From positions 1 through 64,000 of the forward strand of contig CAAFPE010000061.1 in NCBI GenBank assembly GCA_900764755.1: a stretch of 64,000 bases of DNA, written 5' to 3'. Shown here piece by piece: positions 37,890-45,883 of the stretch (positions are counted from its first letter, which is position 1; every line of letters starts with the position of its first letter). The notes below the pieces were generated by a model, which did not search any database, was not told where the DNA came from, and worked only from the letters and a program-made list of their open reading frames with translations. A program made the position numbers and the translations under genes. This DNA comes from an uncultured Oscillospiraceae bacterium. Lineage in GTDB: Bacteria; Bacillota; Clostridia; Oscillospirales; Oscillospiraceae.

Positions 37890-37934
37890 TTAGAAGTAGC
37901 GCTTCAGCAGGCCCTCGAAAGCCTTGCCGTGGCG
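37890..37934 (-). pseudogene. stranded 3' end of a reverse rubrerythrin gene
   Basis: Reading the minus strand, the codons give RHGKAFEGLLKRYF and a stop, almost the same as the end of the intact gene (RHGKAFEGLLKRYFA). Over about 45 bases the nucleotides differ at two positions, both silent, before the copies part at the stop. The fragment has no start and lies 216 bp downstream of the matching part of the intact gene. It keeps a terminator of its own, as expected for the original gene tail left behind by an insertion. Confidence 0.85.
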
Positions 37935-37936
37935 GG

Positions 37937-38102
37937 TAGCCCCACAGGTCAGGCCCTGTGGGGGGGCCCGGTTTTCTATGTTCGACAGAAGTAAATTCTG
38001 CCTGCGGCAAGGCTCTGCCTGCGGCAAGAGCGCTTGAGGATGAGGCCCGTTCCGGCAAGAAAAATCCCCCCGGAGGACCGGGGGGATCGAAATTTGAGTT
38101 GA
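37937..38102 (-). mobile_element. small structured 3'-end element, rubrerythrin copy
   Basis: Non-coding DNA of about 166 bp between the intact rubrerythrin stop and the stranded tail. In minus-strand order it holds a terminator hairpin (38064-38087), a linker, a 76-bp core (38036 to 37961) related to the lysA copy, and an end hairpin (37955-37963 with 37940-37948). That hairpin stops three bases before the remnant. The core includes GGCAGAA-TTTAC-TTCTGTC, a stem that covaries with its lysA counterpart. A near repeat TCTGCCTGCGGCAAG occurs twice (37997-38011, 38014-38028). No protein is encoded. Confidence 0.7.
38064..38087 (-). terminator. rubrerythrin terminator
   Basis: Stem ATCCCCCCGG (38064-38073) with CCGGGGGGAT (38078-38087), followed on the minus strand by TTTTCTTG. 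It lies within the inserted element. Confidence 0.88.
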
Positions 38103-38645
38103 TTAGGCGAAGTAACGCTTCAGCAGGCCCTCAAAAGCCTTGCCGTGGCGGGCCTCATCGCGGGCCATCTCGTGGACGGTGTCGTGGATGGCGTCCAGAT
38201 TCAGCTCCTTGGCCTTCTTGGCCAGCTCAAACTTGCCCAGGGTAGCGCCGTTCTCGGCATCGACGCGCATCTCCAGGTTCTTCTTGGTGGAGTCGGTCAG
38301 GACCTCGCCCAGCAGCTCAGCGAACTTGGCGGCGTGCTCAGCCTCTTCCAGGGCAGCCCGGCGCCAGTACTCGCCGATCTCGGGGTAACCCTCACGGTGA
38401 GCCACACGGGCCATAGCCAGGTACATACCGACCTCAGTGCACTCGCCGACGAAGTTCTCACGCAGGCCCTGGAGGATCTCCTCGGGAGCGCCCTGCGCCA
38501 CACCAACCACGTGCTCAGCGGCCCAGGTGCGCTCAGCGGACTGCTCCACGAACTTCTCCTTAGGAGCCTTACAGATGGGGCAGGACTCAGGAGCGGTCTC
38601 GCCCTCGTGAACATAACCACAGACAGAACAAACAAACTTCTTCAT
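38103..38645 (-). CDS. reverse rubrerythrin (rubredoxin domain first)
   Basis: Oxygen- and peroxide-scavenging enzyme of 180 residues. The rubredoxin domain is N-terminal, with Cys6, Cys9, Cys22 and Cys25 in CSVCG and CPICK. The four-helix di-iron domain follows (ENFVGECTEVGMYLAMARVA, ALEEAEHAAKFAELL, MARDEARHGKAFEGLL with the Glu and His ligands). This domain order defines reverse rubrerythrins, which in clostridia reduce H2O2 and O2 with NADH-linked electrons. Its ATG overlaps the perR stop (ATGA at 38642-38645), so the two are translationally coupled. Start at 38645; longer frames overlap perR. Confidence 0.94.
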   Translation of the reverse strand: MKKFVCSVCGYVHEGETAPESCPICKAPKEKFVEQSAERTWAAEHVVGVAQGAPEEILQGLRENFVGECTEVGMYLAMARVAHREGYPEIGEYWRRAALEEAEHAAKFAELLGEVLTDSTKKNLEMRVDAENGATLGKFELAKKAKELNLDAIHDTVHEMARDEARHGKAFEGLLKRYFA

Positions 38646-39061
38646 GCTAATAAATCCTCCTCGTGTATTCTTTTTTGCATACAATGTTGGCATCTTCCAT
38701 AAAAGGTGAGTTCGTGGCGCTGAACCTCGAACCCATATTGCTCCCTGACGGCGGCGGTCAAAGCTGGATCCATGGGGATCCGATGCAGATCGATCACTGC
38801 GCCGCAGGAGTTGCAAACAAAGTGACTATGGGGGGTCGTAACGGCGTCGAAGCGCTCCTGTCCGTTGACCACACCAACGCTTTGGATGGTCCCGTTCTGC
38901 TGAAAGAACAACAGATTGCGGTACACGGTCCCCAGGCTGAGATCTGGATGGGTGCTTTTCAGTGTGTGATAGATCCATTCAGCAGAGGGGTGGGCGTCGG
39001 AACTGCGGATCGCGGACAGGATGGCTTCCCGCTTTTTGCTGTATCGGGTTGCGCGTTCCAC
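38642..39061 (-). CDS. perR: PerR-like Fur-family peroxide-sensing repressor
   Basis: Fur-family regulator of 139 residues. The winged-helix DNA-binding half ends near 75 (PSAEWIYHTLKSTHPDLSLGTVYRNLLFF). The metal-sensing region has H78 and H80 in TPHSHFVC, and D91 lies 11 residues after H80, matching the spacing of the Asp that marks PerR in Bacillus. The structural zinc site is CNSC (83-86) and CQHC (124-127). It is the first gene of a two-gene operon with reverse rubrerythrin, the classic PerR target in clostridia. Autoregulation is likely, although no clear PerR box could be pinned. AGGAGGAAGATCT precedes the start. Confidence 0.88.
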   Translation of the reverse strand: MERATRYSKKREAILSAIRSSDAHPSAEWIYHTLKSTHPDLSLGTVYRNLLFFQQNGTIQSVGVVNGQERFDAVTTPHSHFVCNSCGAVIDLHRIPMDPALTAAVREQYGFEVQRHELTFYGRCQHCMQKRIHEEDLLA

Positions 39062-39103
39062 AGATCTTCCTCCTAAACAGTAGTAATTCTCGTTTGCAAG
39101 TAG

Positions 39104-39132
39104 ATAATAGCATACCAGCGGAATTTTGTAAA
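39104..39132 (-). promoter_or_regulatory. perR-rubrerythrin promoter
   Basis: Minus-strand TTTACA (39127-39132), 17-bp spacer and TATTAT (39104-39109), 43 bases before the perR start. The AT-rich stretch 39080-39110 would be the place for a PerR operator, but no good palindrome was seen. Confidence 0.7.
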
Positions 39133-39153
39133 GAGGAAAAATGAAAAAAGAAT

Positions 39154-39186
39154 AAAAAAATATCGGGTCCGGCAGGGACCCGATAT
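39154..39186 (-). terminator. TVP38 gene terminator
   Basis: Stem TATCGGGTCC (39161-39170) with GGACCCGATA (39176-39185). On the minus strand it is followed by seven U (39154-39160). Confidence 0.9.
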
Positions 39187-39193
39187 ACAGGGT

Positions 39194-39883
39194 TCAGGAT
39201 CGGTTGTTCCGCCGCAGGCGGTACAGGATGGCGGCCTCTGCCCGGTCGCTGTACTTCAGGCCCAGCAGGAAGAGGAGGAGACCGGCGGCGCCGATCAGAG
39301 CCATGCCCCAGGCGGGGATGGAGAAGGAGGCACCGCCCAGGGCACTGGCAAAGAGCAGCCCCCAGGGCCTGGTACACAGGATAATGCCGGCGAACCGGCG
39401 GAAGGAGATCCGGGTAAGTCCGGCCAGGATGCACAGAACATCGTCGGGAAAGAAGGGGAACAGAAAAGCCAGTACCAGAAAAATGTCGGTTTTGGCGTGG
39501 ATCACATCCAAGTATTTTTCAGAGACCTTACGTCCCACCAGACGGGTGACTGCATCGCGGCCCAGGCTACGGGCCAGAGAGAACACCAGCAGCGAGCCGG
39601 CGGCAACTGCGGAAAAGGTGATCAGGAAGGAGACCCAGGTGCCGAAGAGCACGCCGCCAGCCAGGGCGGAGATGTTACTGGGGATGGGAGCCAGGATGAC
39701 GGACAGGAACTGAATTAAAAAGAAGCAGAGGTGGGAGTAGGGAGAAAAATTTTCAATATACGCCCTTAGGGACTCTTGGGACCCGGCGGCGGCGAAAAAT
39801 CCGCTCTGCCACAGAAACAGCCCCCCGCCGATGCCCAGAAGGACGGTGAGGAGCAGAAAAAGCCATTTGAACCATCGTTTCAT
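39194..39883 (-). CDS. TVP38/TMEM64 (VTT domain) family membrane protein
   Basis: Membrane protein of 229 residues with five to six hydrophobic segments. The VTT/DedA-like core is recognised by LSVILAPIPSNISALAGGVLFGTW (about 60-83) and FLFPFFPDDVLCILAGLTRISFRRF (about 140-164). The F-x-P-D-D-V motif is typical of the TVP38/TMEM64 group, related to DedA proteins that flip or help transport lipids. The actual substrate here is unknown. The start at 39883 gives the usual short basic N-terminus (MKRWFKW). Transcribed alone with its own terminator. Confidence 0.85.
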   Translation of the reverse strand: MKRWFKWLFLLLTVLLGIGGGLFLWQSGFFAAAGSQESLRAYIENFSPYSHLCFFLIQFLSVILAPIPSNISALAGGVLFGTWVSFLITFSAVAAGSLLVFSLARSLGRDAVTRLVGRKVSEKYLDVIHAKTDIFLVLAFLFPFFPDDVLCILAGLTRISFRRFAGIILCTRPWGLLFASALGGASFSIPAWGMALIGAAGLLLFLLGLKYSDRAEAAILYRLRRNNRS

Positions 39884-40058
39884 TCGTGATCGAACCCTCT
39901 CTTTGTGCTCAGCGGCTGAGGCCGGGGAGACCTGGCAGAGCCGCCTGTCGCTCCTTCATACCATACCACAGAGAAATGGAAAATTTGCGAACAATTTCTT
40001 AAAATTTGCTGAAGAAATGTACAGGCGATCCGCAGGGGATATTTTGTGGCTGAGGCGC

Positions 40059-40087
40059 TGGACTTTTTTGCCGCGCTCCGCTAAACT
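40059..40087 (+). promoter_or_regulatory. possible tex promoter
   Basis: TGGACT (40059-40064), 17-bp spacer, TAAACT (40082-40087). The -35 is imperfect, but the same GCTGGACTTTTTT string with identical spacing occurs before the CmpB-like gene at 6718-6749. Confidence 0.5.
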
Positions 40088-40117
40088 AGGGTGGAGTAAA
40101 GCAAAGGAGCATCGCCC

Positions 40118-42265
40118 ATGAATGATCTGATACAAACGCTGGCCCGGGAACTGGACGCCGTCCCGGAGTATGTGGAAAATGTGGTTCGCCTGATCGACGA
40201 GGGGGCCACGATCCCCTTCATCGCCCGCTACCGGAAGGAACTGCACGGCTCTATGGACGACCAGCTGCTGCGCCGGCTAGCCGACCGCCTGCAATATCTC
40301 CGGGGCCTGGCCGCCCGGAAGGAGGAGGTCCGCACCGCCATCGAGGGGCAGAAGAAGCTTACGGAGGATCTGTCCGCCGCCATTGATGCCGCCGCCACCC
40401 TGGCAGAGGTGGAGGACCTGTACCGTCCTTATAAGCAGAAGCGGCGCACCCGCGCCTCCATGGCCCGGGAGAAGGGGCTGGAGCCTCTGGCAGCTCTGGC
40501 CGCGGCCAGGGGACCCGCAGTGGATCTGGCACGGGCCGCGCGGGACTATGTGGACCCGGAAAAGGGGGTGGAGACGGTAGAGGCCGCCCTCCAGGGGGCC
40601 AGCGACATCCTGGCCGAGGAGATCTCCGACCGGGCCGACCTGCGGAAGGAGCTGCGCCAGCTGTATCTCCGCCGGGGCGTGCTGACCTCCAGGGCGGCGG
40701 ACAAGGAGCCGGAGGACAGCGTCTACCGCCTGTACTATGACTTCAAGTGCCCGGTGAGCAGGGTCCAGGGCTATCAGACGCTGGCCATCAACCGGGGGGA
40801 GCGGGAGAAGCTGCTGAAGGTATCGGTGGAGCTGGACCTAGAGACTGCCAGGGTAGCGGTCCGGCGCAGGACCGTCCCGGGGACCGCCGCCATGGAATTT
40901 GTCCGGGGGGCGGCGGACGACGCCTGGGAGCGGCTGCTTCAGCCCTCTCTGGAGCGGGAGCTCCGGGCTTACCTCACTGAGCAGGCCGACGAGGGGGCCA
41001 TCCGTACCTTCGCCCTGAATCTGAAGCCCCTGCTGATGCAGCCGCCAGTGAAGGGCAGGGTGACCATGGGCCTGGACCCCGGCTACCGCATGGGCTGTAA
41101 GGTGGCAGTGGTGGATGGCACCGGAAAGGTGCTGGACACCGCGGTGGTCTATCCTACCCACGGTCCGCGGCAGAGGGAGGAGGCCATTGCCCGGCTGTCC
41201 CAGCTGGTGCGGAAGCACGGGGTAGAGCACATCGCCATCGGCAACGGAACGGCCAGCCGTGAGACTGAGCAAGCGGCCGTGGAACTCATCCGCCGACTGG
41301 GGGGCGGGCTGAGTTATATGATCGTCAGCGAGGCGGGGGCGTCGGTGTACTCCGCCAGCAAGCTGGCCGCCGAGGAATTTCCGGAGTACGATGTGAACCT
41401 GAGAAGCGCTGTGTCCATCGCCCGGCGGCTCCAGGATCCCCTAGCCGAGCTGGTGAAGATCGACCCCAAGGCCATCGGCGTGGGCCAGTATCAGCACGAT
41501 ATGCCCCAGGCCCGCCTGGGAGAGGCGCTGGACGGGGTGGTAGAGGACTGCGTCAACTCTGTTGGGGTGGATGTGAATACTGCATCGCCCTCCCTGCTCC
41601 AGCGGGTGTCCGGCCTCACCGCCGCCACCGCCCGGAATCTGGTGAAGTACCGGGAGGAGCACGGGGCCTTCACCGCCCGAAAGCAGCTGCTGAAGGTGCC
41701 CAAGCTGGGTCCCAAGGCCTACGAGCAGTGCGCTGGCTTCCTCCGGGTGCCGGAGAGCCCCTCGATTCTGGACCACACCGGCGTCCATCCAGAGAGTTAC
41801 GGCGCGGCGGAGAAGCTGTTGGCAGCCTGCGGATATACCAGGGAGGACGTGGAGACGGGCGGGCTGGAGGAGCTGAAGCCCCGGGCGGAGGCCATCGGAC
41901 TGGACCGGTTGGCGGAAACCTGCGGGGCGGGGGCCCCCACCCTGGCGGACATCATCCGGGAGTTGATGAAGCCCGGACGGGACCCCCGGGACGAGCTGCC
42001 CGCCCCCATCCTCCGCACTGATGTGATGGAACTGAAGGACCTGAAGCCGGGAATGGAACTCCAGGGCACCGTCCGAAATGTCATCGACTTCGGTGTTTTT
42101 GTGGACATCGGCGTCCATCAGGACGGCCTGGTCCACATCAGCCGCCTGCCCCGCCGGGTGAAGCACCCTTCCGAGCTGTTGGCCGTGGGGGATGTGGTCA
42201 CCGTCTGGGTGGTGGATGTGGAGGAGAAGCGAGGGCGCATCGGACTGACCATGTGCCGGCCATGA
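40118..42265 (+). CDS. tex: Tex-family RNA-binding transcriptional accessory protein
   Basis: Cytoplasmic nucleic-acid-binding protein of 715 residues, the bacterial relative of Spt6. In order: an N-terminal helical region with EGATIPFIARYRKELHG (about 29-45), a YqgF/RNase H-like domain opening with TMGLDPGYRMGCKVAVVDGTGKVLDT (about 316-341), helix-hairpin-helix segments (SVGVDVNTASPSLLQRVSGL), and a C-terminal S1 RNA-binding domain (about 640-712, LKPGMELQGTVRNVIDFGVFVDIGVHQDGLVHISRL). The length is normal. The ATG at 40118 follows AAAGGAGC. Its role in transcription or RNA turnover is known only broadly. Confidence 0.94.
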   Translation: MNDLIQTLARELDAVPEYVENVVRLIDEGATIPFIARYRKELHGSMDDQLLRRLADRLQYLRGLAARKEEVRTAIEGQKKLTEDLSAAIDAAATLAEVEDLYRPYKQKRRTRASMAREKGLEPLAALAAARGPAVDLARAARDYVDPEKGVETVEAALQGASDILAEEISDRADLRKELRQLYLRRGVLTSRAADKEPEDSVYRLYYDFKCPVSRVQGYQTLAINRGEREKLLKVSVELDLETARVAVRRRTVPGTAAMEFVRGAADDAWERLLQPSLERELRAYLTEQADEGAIRTFALNLKPLLMQPPVKGRVTMGLDPGYRMGCKVAVVDGTGKVLDTAVVYPTHGPRQREEAIARLSQLVRKHGVEHIAIGNGTASRETEQAAVELIRRLGGGLSYMIVSEAGASVYSASKLAAEEFPEYDVNLRSAVSIARRLQDPLAELVKIDPKAIGVGQYQHDMPQARLGEALDGVVEDCVNSVGVDVNTASPSLLQRVSGLTAATARNLVKYREEHGAFTARKQLLKVPKLGPKAYEQCAGFLRVPESPSILDHTGVHPESYGAAEKLLAACGYTREDVETGGLEELKPRAEAIGLDRLAETCGAGAPTLADIIRELMKPGRDPRDELPAPILRTDVMELKDLKPGMELQGTVRNVIDFGVFVDIGVHQDGLVHISRLPRRVKHPSELLAVGDVVTVWVVDVEEKRGRIGLTMCRP

Positions 42266-42275
42266 GCGGTCCTGG

Positions 42276-42304
42276 TTGACCGGAGGCCCCTTTTCAGGTA
42301 CAAT
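42276..42304 (+). promoter_or_regulatory. pcrA promoter
   Basis: TTGACC (42276-42281), 17-bp spacer and TACAAT (42299-42304), starting 11 bases after the tex stop. Confidence 0.75.
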
Positions 42305-42342
42305 GGAACGATACCATACTGGATGAAGGAATGAGAGATACC

Positions 42343-44847
42343 ATGCTGGACCATGAACAGGAACTTCGATTTTGCAAGGCGCGCCGGGCGGCCATTGCCC
42401 GGGAGTTTGCCCGGCTGAACCCGGAGCAGCAGCGCGCGGTGCTGGCCACCGAGGGGCCGCTGCTTCTGCTGGCCGGGGCGGGAAGCGGTAAGACCACCGT
42501 GCTCATCCACCGCATCGCCAACCTGATGAAATATGGCCGGGGCTCCGACAGCCCGGAGGTCCCCCAGTGGGTAGCAGAGGACGACCTGACCTTTTTGGAG
42601 GCCTATGCCGCCACGGGGCAGGGGGACAGGGAACGGCAGGAGCGGCTGTGCCGCCTGGACCCGGCGGTCCCCTGGTCCATCCTGGCTATCACCTTTACCA
42701 ACAAGGCAGCCGGGGAACTGAAGGACCGCCTGGCCGCACTGCTGGGGCCGGGGGCGGAGGATATATGGGCCTCCACCTTCCACTCCGCCTGTGTGCGCAT
42801 CCTGCGCCGGGATATTGAGCGGCTGGGCTTCGCCTCCTCCTTCACCATCTACGACACGGACGACTCCCTGCGGGTCATCAAGGACTGCCTGAAGGACCTG
42901 GATCTGGACGAGAAGCAGTTCCCGCCCCGGACGGTGCTGGGCTATCTCTCCCGGGCCAAGGACGCCATGAAGCTGGCCGACCAGTATCTGGCCGAGTGCG
43001 AGAAGGCGGGGGACTACCGCCTGACCAAGATCGCCAAGGTCTATGTGGAGTACCAGCGCCGCCTTTGGGAGGCCAACGCGCTGGATTTTGATGACATCAT
43101 CCTCCACACTGTGCGCCTGCTCCAACAGTTTGATGATGTACGGGAGTATTACCAGAAAAAATTCCGATACGTACTCATTGACGAGTATCAGGACACCAAT
43201 AACCTGCAATATCTGCTGGCCTCCACCCTGGCGGGAGGGTACGAAAACTTCTGCGTGGTGGGCGATGATGACCAGTCCATCTACCGCTTCCGGGGGGCCA
43301 CCATCGAAAACATCCTCTCCTTTGAGAAGCAATATCCCGGCTGCCGCACCATCCGCCTGGAGGAGAATTACCGCTCCACCCGGCACATCCTGGAGGCGTC
43401 CAACGCCGTGATCCGCAATAACCAGGGGCGCAAGGGGAAGGAGCTGTGGACCCGGGCGGGGGAAGGGGAGAAGCTCCACCTGTACACCGCCATGAATGAG
43501 AACGACGAGGCGCGGTATGTGGCCGAGCAGGTGATGGAGGATTACAGCCAGGGCCGGTCCTGGAAGGACCACGCAGTCCTCTACCGGATGAACGCCCAGT
43601 CCAACCAGCTGGAGCAGGCCTTCAAGCGAAACGGCATCCCCTACCGGATCATCGGGGGCACTCGCTTCTTTGACCGGGCGGAGGTCAAGGACATGATCGC
43701 CTACCTGGCTGTCCTCAACAATCCGGAGGACGACCTGCGCCTTACCCGGATCATCAACAACCCTCCCCGGGGGATCGGGGTCAGGACAGTAGAGACTGCC
43801 CAGGCCATTGCCCGGCGGGACGGAAGCTCTCTGTACGCTGTAATCGACAACGCCCGGATGTATCCGGAGCTGGAGCGGGCGGCGGCCAAGCTGGCGGCCT
43901 TCACCAATCTGATGGGAGAGCTGTCCGTCCTGCTCACCCAGCTGTCTCTGGACCAGTTCTATGAGGAACTGATCCTGCGAAGCGGCTATGCCGCCATGCT
44001 GGAGACGAAGAACACTGTGGAGGACCGCACCAGGCTGGAAAACGTGCGGGAGCTGCTCACCTCCATCAATGGCTATCTGGAGAACGCGGGGGAGGAGCCG
44101 TCGCTGGCGGGCTTCCTGGACGAGATCGCCCTGTATACCGACCTGGATAACCACGACCCGGATCAGGACTGCGTGGTGATGATGACCATGCACTCCGCCA
44201 AGGGGCTGGAGTTCCCCGTGGTCTTTGTGGTGGGAGCCGAGGAGGGTATTTTCCCCGGTATCCGGGCCATCGGCGAGCAGGATGAGATGGAGGAGGAGCG
44301 GCGGCTGTGCTATGTGGCCATGACCCGGGCCAAGGAGCGGCTGTACCTCACCTGTGCCGGTCAGCGGATGCTGTTCGGGCGCACCAGTTCCAACCGGCCC
44401 TCCCGCTTTCTGGACGAGATCCCGCCGGAGCATCTGGAGCGGTCCGGCCGCAGCTTTCTGGACGATGGCTGGGGAGGTATGCCCAGCCGGACCTCCGGCT
44501 ATGGCGGCTATGGGACGCGGGCGGCCCAGGGAAGCCGCAGCCCGTATGACCAGCGGCCCCAGTACACCGGGAGCCAGCCCTCCTACGGCGGATTTGTCCA
44601 GGCCATGTCGGGGGAGGACCGGAGAAGGACGGCTGCCCGCCCTACCGCCCCAGCGGCCCCGGCTGCTCCGGCGGCCAGCTTCCAGAAGGGAGATATGGTG
44701 CAGCATAAGGCCTTTGGCCGGGGGATGATCCTCTCCATTCAGAAGATGGGGGGAGACGCCCTGGTAGAGATCGCCTTTGACAATGTGGGCACCAAGCGGC
44801 TGATGCTGAAATCTGCCTCCGCCCACATGAGCAAGGTATCTACATAA
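42343..44847 (+). CDS. pcrA: UvrD/PcrA-type superfamily 1 DNA helicase
   Basis: ATP-driven 3'-5' helicase for repair and rolling-circle or conflict resolution, 834 residues. Helicase motifs in order: NPEQQRAVLATEGPLLLLAGAGSGKTTVL (I), ITFTNKAAGELKDR (Ia), YVLIDEYQDTN (II), VVGDDDQSIYRFRGA (III), LEENYRST (IV), VMMTMHSAKGLEFPVVFVVG (V) and RRLCYVAMTRAKERLYL (VI). The C-terminal ~70 residues (FQKGDMVQHKAFGRGMILSIQKMGGDALVEIAF) form the Tudor-like domain that in PcrA binds RNA polymerase. An ATG at 42331 is also in frame but touches GAAGGA; 42343 is preferred with a slightly long spacing. Confidence 0.93.
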   Translation: MLDHEQELRFCKARRAAIAREFARLNPEQQRAVLATEGPLLLLAGAGSGKTTVLIHRIANLMKYGRGSDSPEVPQWVAEDDLTFLEAYAATGQGDRERQERLCRLDPAVPWSILAITFTNKAAGELKDRLAALLGPGAEDIWASTFHSACVRILRRDIERLGFASSFTIYDTDDSLRVIKDCLKDLDLDEKQFPPRTVLGYLSRAKDAMKLADQYLAECEKAGDYRLTKIAKVYVEYQRRLWEANALDFDDIILHTVRLLQQFDDVREYYQKKFRYVLIDEYQDTNNLQYLLASTLAGGYENFCVVGDDDQSIYRFRGATIENILSFEKQYPGCRTIRLEENYRSTRHILEASNAVIRNNQGRKGKELWTRAGEGEKLHLYTAMNENDEARYVAEQVMEDYSQGRSWKDHAVLYRMNAQSNQLEQAFKRNGIPYRIIGGTRFFDRAEVKDMIAYLAVLNNPEDDLRLTRIINNPPRGIGVRTVETAQAIARRDGSSLYAVIDNARMYPELERAAAKLAAFTNLMGELSVLLTQLSLDQFYEELILRSGYAAMLETKNTVEDRTRLENVRELLTSINGYLENAGEEPSLAGFLDEIALYTDLDNHDPDQDCVVMMTMHSAKGLEFPVVFVVGAEEGIFPGIRAIGEQDEMEEERRLCYVAMTRAKERLYLTCAGQRMLFGRTSSNRPSRFLDEIPPEHLERSGRSFLDDGWGGMPSRTSGYGGYGTRAAQGSRSPYDQRPQYTGSQPSYGGFVQAMSGEDRRRTAARPTAPAAPAAPAASFQKGDMVQHKAFGRGMILSIQKMGGDALVEIAFDNVGTKRLMLKSASAHMSKVST

Positions 44848-44852
44848 CAGAG

Positions 44853-44879
44853 GGCCCGCCGCAGCTGCGGCGGGCCTTT
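44853..44879 (+). terminator. pcrA terminator
   Basis: Ten-base-pair GC-rich stem (44853-44862 with 44867-44876) and a short TTTC tail. Confidence 0.75.
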
Positions 44880-44881
44880 CC

Positions 44882-45067
44882 TTATATGGGAGGCGGCGGC
44901 TCCCGGCGAAAACCCTCCTCCAGCAGCTTCAGTTCCCCCAGAGTGGACACGGAGATCGTACTCTCCAGCAGGCGGAGCTGTACGCGGGGCGGGAGGGTGT
45001 CCCAGTAGGAGAGCAGCAGGGCGTCGTGCCCCACCACGTCCTGGGGCAGGCGGAAATACTGCTTCAA
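44882..45067 (-). CDS. small uncharacterised protein
   Basis: A 61-residue ORF read from TTG at 45067, seven bases after GGCGGAGGT, beginning MKQYFRLPQDVVGHDALLL and ending in a Pro run. The sequence is helical and charged (TLGELKLLEEGFRRE), without membrane segments or Cys motifs. No family was recognised. It is placed directly behind the terminator of the next minus-strand gene, so it would need its own promoter. The strong ribosome site is the main support. It could be a chance ORF. Confidence 0.45.
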   Translation of the reverse strand: MKQYFRLPQDVVGHDALLLSYWDTLPPRVQLRLLESTISVSTLGELKLLEEGFRREPPPPI

Positions 45068-45115
45068 ATCAAACACCTCCGCCCTCAGTTTGTACGGAGA
45101 GAGAGAAAAGCATAC

Positions 45116-45148
45116 AAAAAAGCGGACGGAGCCATCGTGGCTCCGTCC
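45116..45148 (-). terminator. terminator of the Glu-rich repeat protein gene
   Basis: Perfect 11-bp stem (45124-45134 with 45138-45148). On the minus strand it is followed by a U run (45116-45121). Confidence 0.85.
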
Positions 45149-45167
45149 ATCTCTGTATCTGGTTAGA

Positions 45168-45677
45168 TCAAACCTCTGCCTTGGTCTCCTCAGCGGGAGC
45201 GGCCTCCTCAGCAGGAGCGGCCTCCTCAGTGGGAGCAACTTCCTCAGTGGGAGCAACTTCCTCAGCGGGAGTGGCCTCCTCGATGGAAGTGGCCTCCTCA
45301 GCGGGAGCAGGCTCCTCGGGGATGTCCTGGAAGTCCGCGTCCACGATGATCTCACCCTCCGCCTCGGCGGCGGATTTCAGTTCGGCGATGCGGTCGTTGT
45401 TCGCCTGGATCAGCTCCCTGGAGACGGTGATCCGCTCACAGGCGGCGGCGTAGGCGCCCTCGGGGGTGTTCCCGTGCTCGGCATAGTAGAGTCGGCCCAG
45501 TTCTGCGTAGGCCTTCTTCATGCTGCCCTCCTCGGCCAGATTGGAAGTTTTCAGCTTGGCGATCTCCGCCAGGCGCTTGGAGGTGGCGATGCCAGTCTCT
45601 GCCAGGTGCTTGGAGGCGGCGGCGCCGCTCTGGGCCAGATCCGTGGCAATTTCGGTCAGATTATCCAAAAATCCCAT
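45168..45677 (-). CDS. uncharacterised protein with a PAEEA/PTEEV repeat tail
   Basis: Cytoplasmic-looking protein of 169 residues with no signal peptide. The first ~115 residues are helical and coiled-coil-like (MGFLDNLTEIATDLAQSGAA, KRLAEIAKLKTSNLAEEGSM, RELIQANNDRIAELKSAAEA). This part resembles the small zinc-free relatives of DUF4349/YtxH-type stress proteins only loosely. The tail (about 122-169) is a run of near-identical six-residue units (PAEEAT, PTEEVA, PAEEAA) encoded by an 18-bp DNA repeat that is likely to vary in length. Monocistronic, with ATG behind GGAGGTACCTATT and its own terminator. Function unknown. Confidence 0.7.
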   Translation of the reverse strand: MGFLDNLTEIATDLAQSGAAASKHLAETGIATSKRLAEIAKLKTSNLAEEGSMKKAYAELGRLYYAEHGNTPEGAYAAACERITVSRELIQANNDRIAELKSAAEAEGEIIVDADFQDIPEEPAPAEEATSIEEATPAEEVAPTEEVAPTEEAAPAEEAAPAEETKAEV

Positions 45678-45883
45678 AATAGGTACCTCCTAATTGATAC
45701 AGTTTCCTGTGGACTGGCTCCATTCTAACCGATTTTTCCGGTGGGTGCAAGAACTTCAGGGCGGATTTAATGGTTTTTTTAAATTTCTTCCACAGAACCT
45801 TCATCTTTCTCCCAGATCATGGGGATAAAAAGCTCCCGCCGCCCAGATGGGGCGGCAGGAGAAAAGGAACACATCTTGAAGAA

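Noticed and set aside
42118..44826. A 902-codon minus-strand frame opposite pcrA, and similar long antisense frames at 8525-10477 and 12159-13817
   Set aside because: All mirror well-identified genes and show the same codon-bias artefact, with no recognisable domain or ribosome site.
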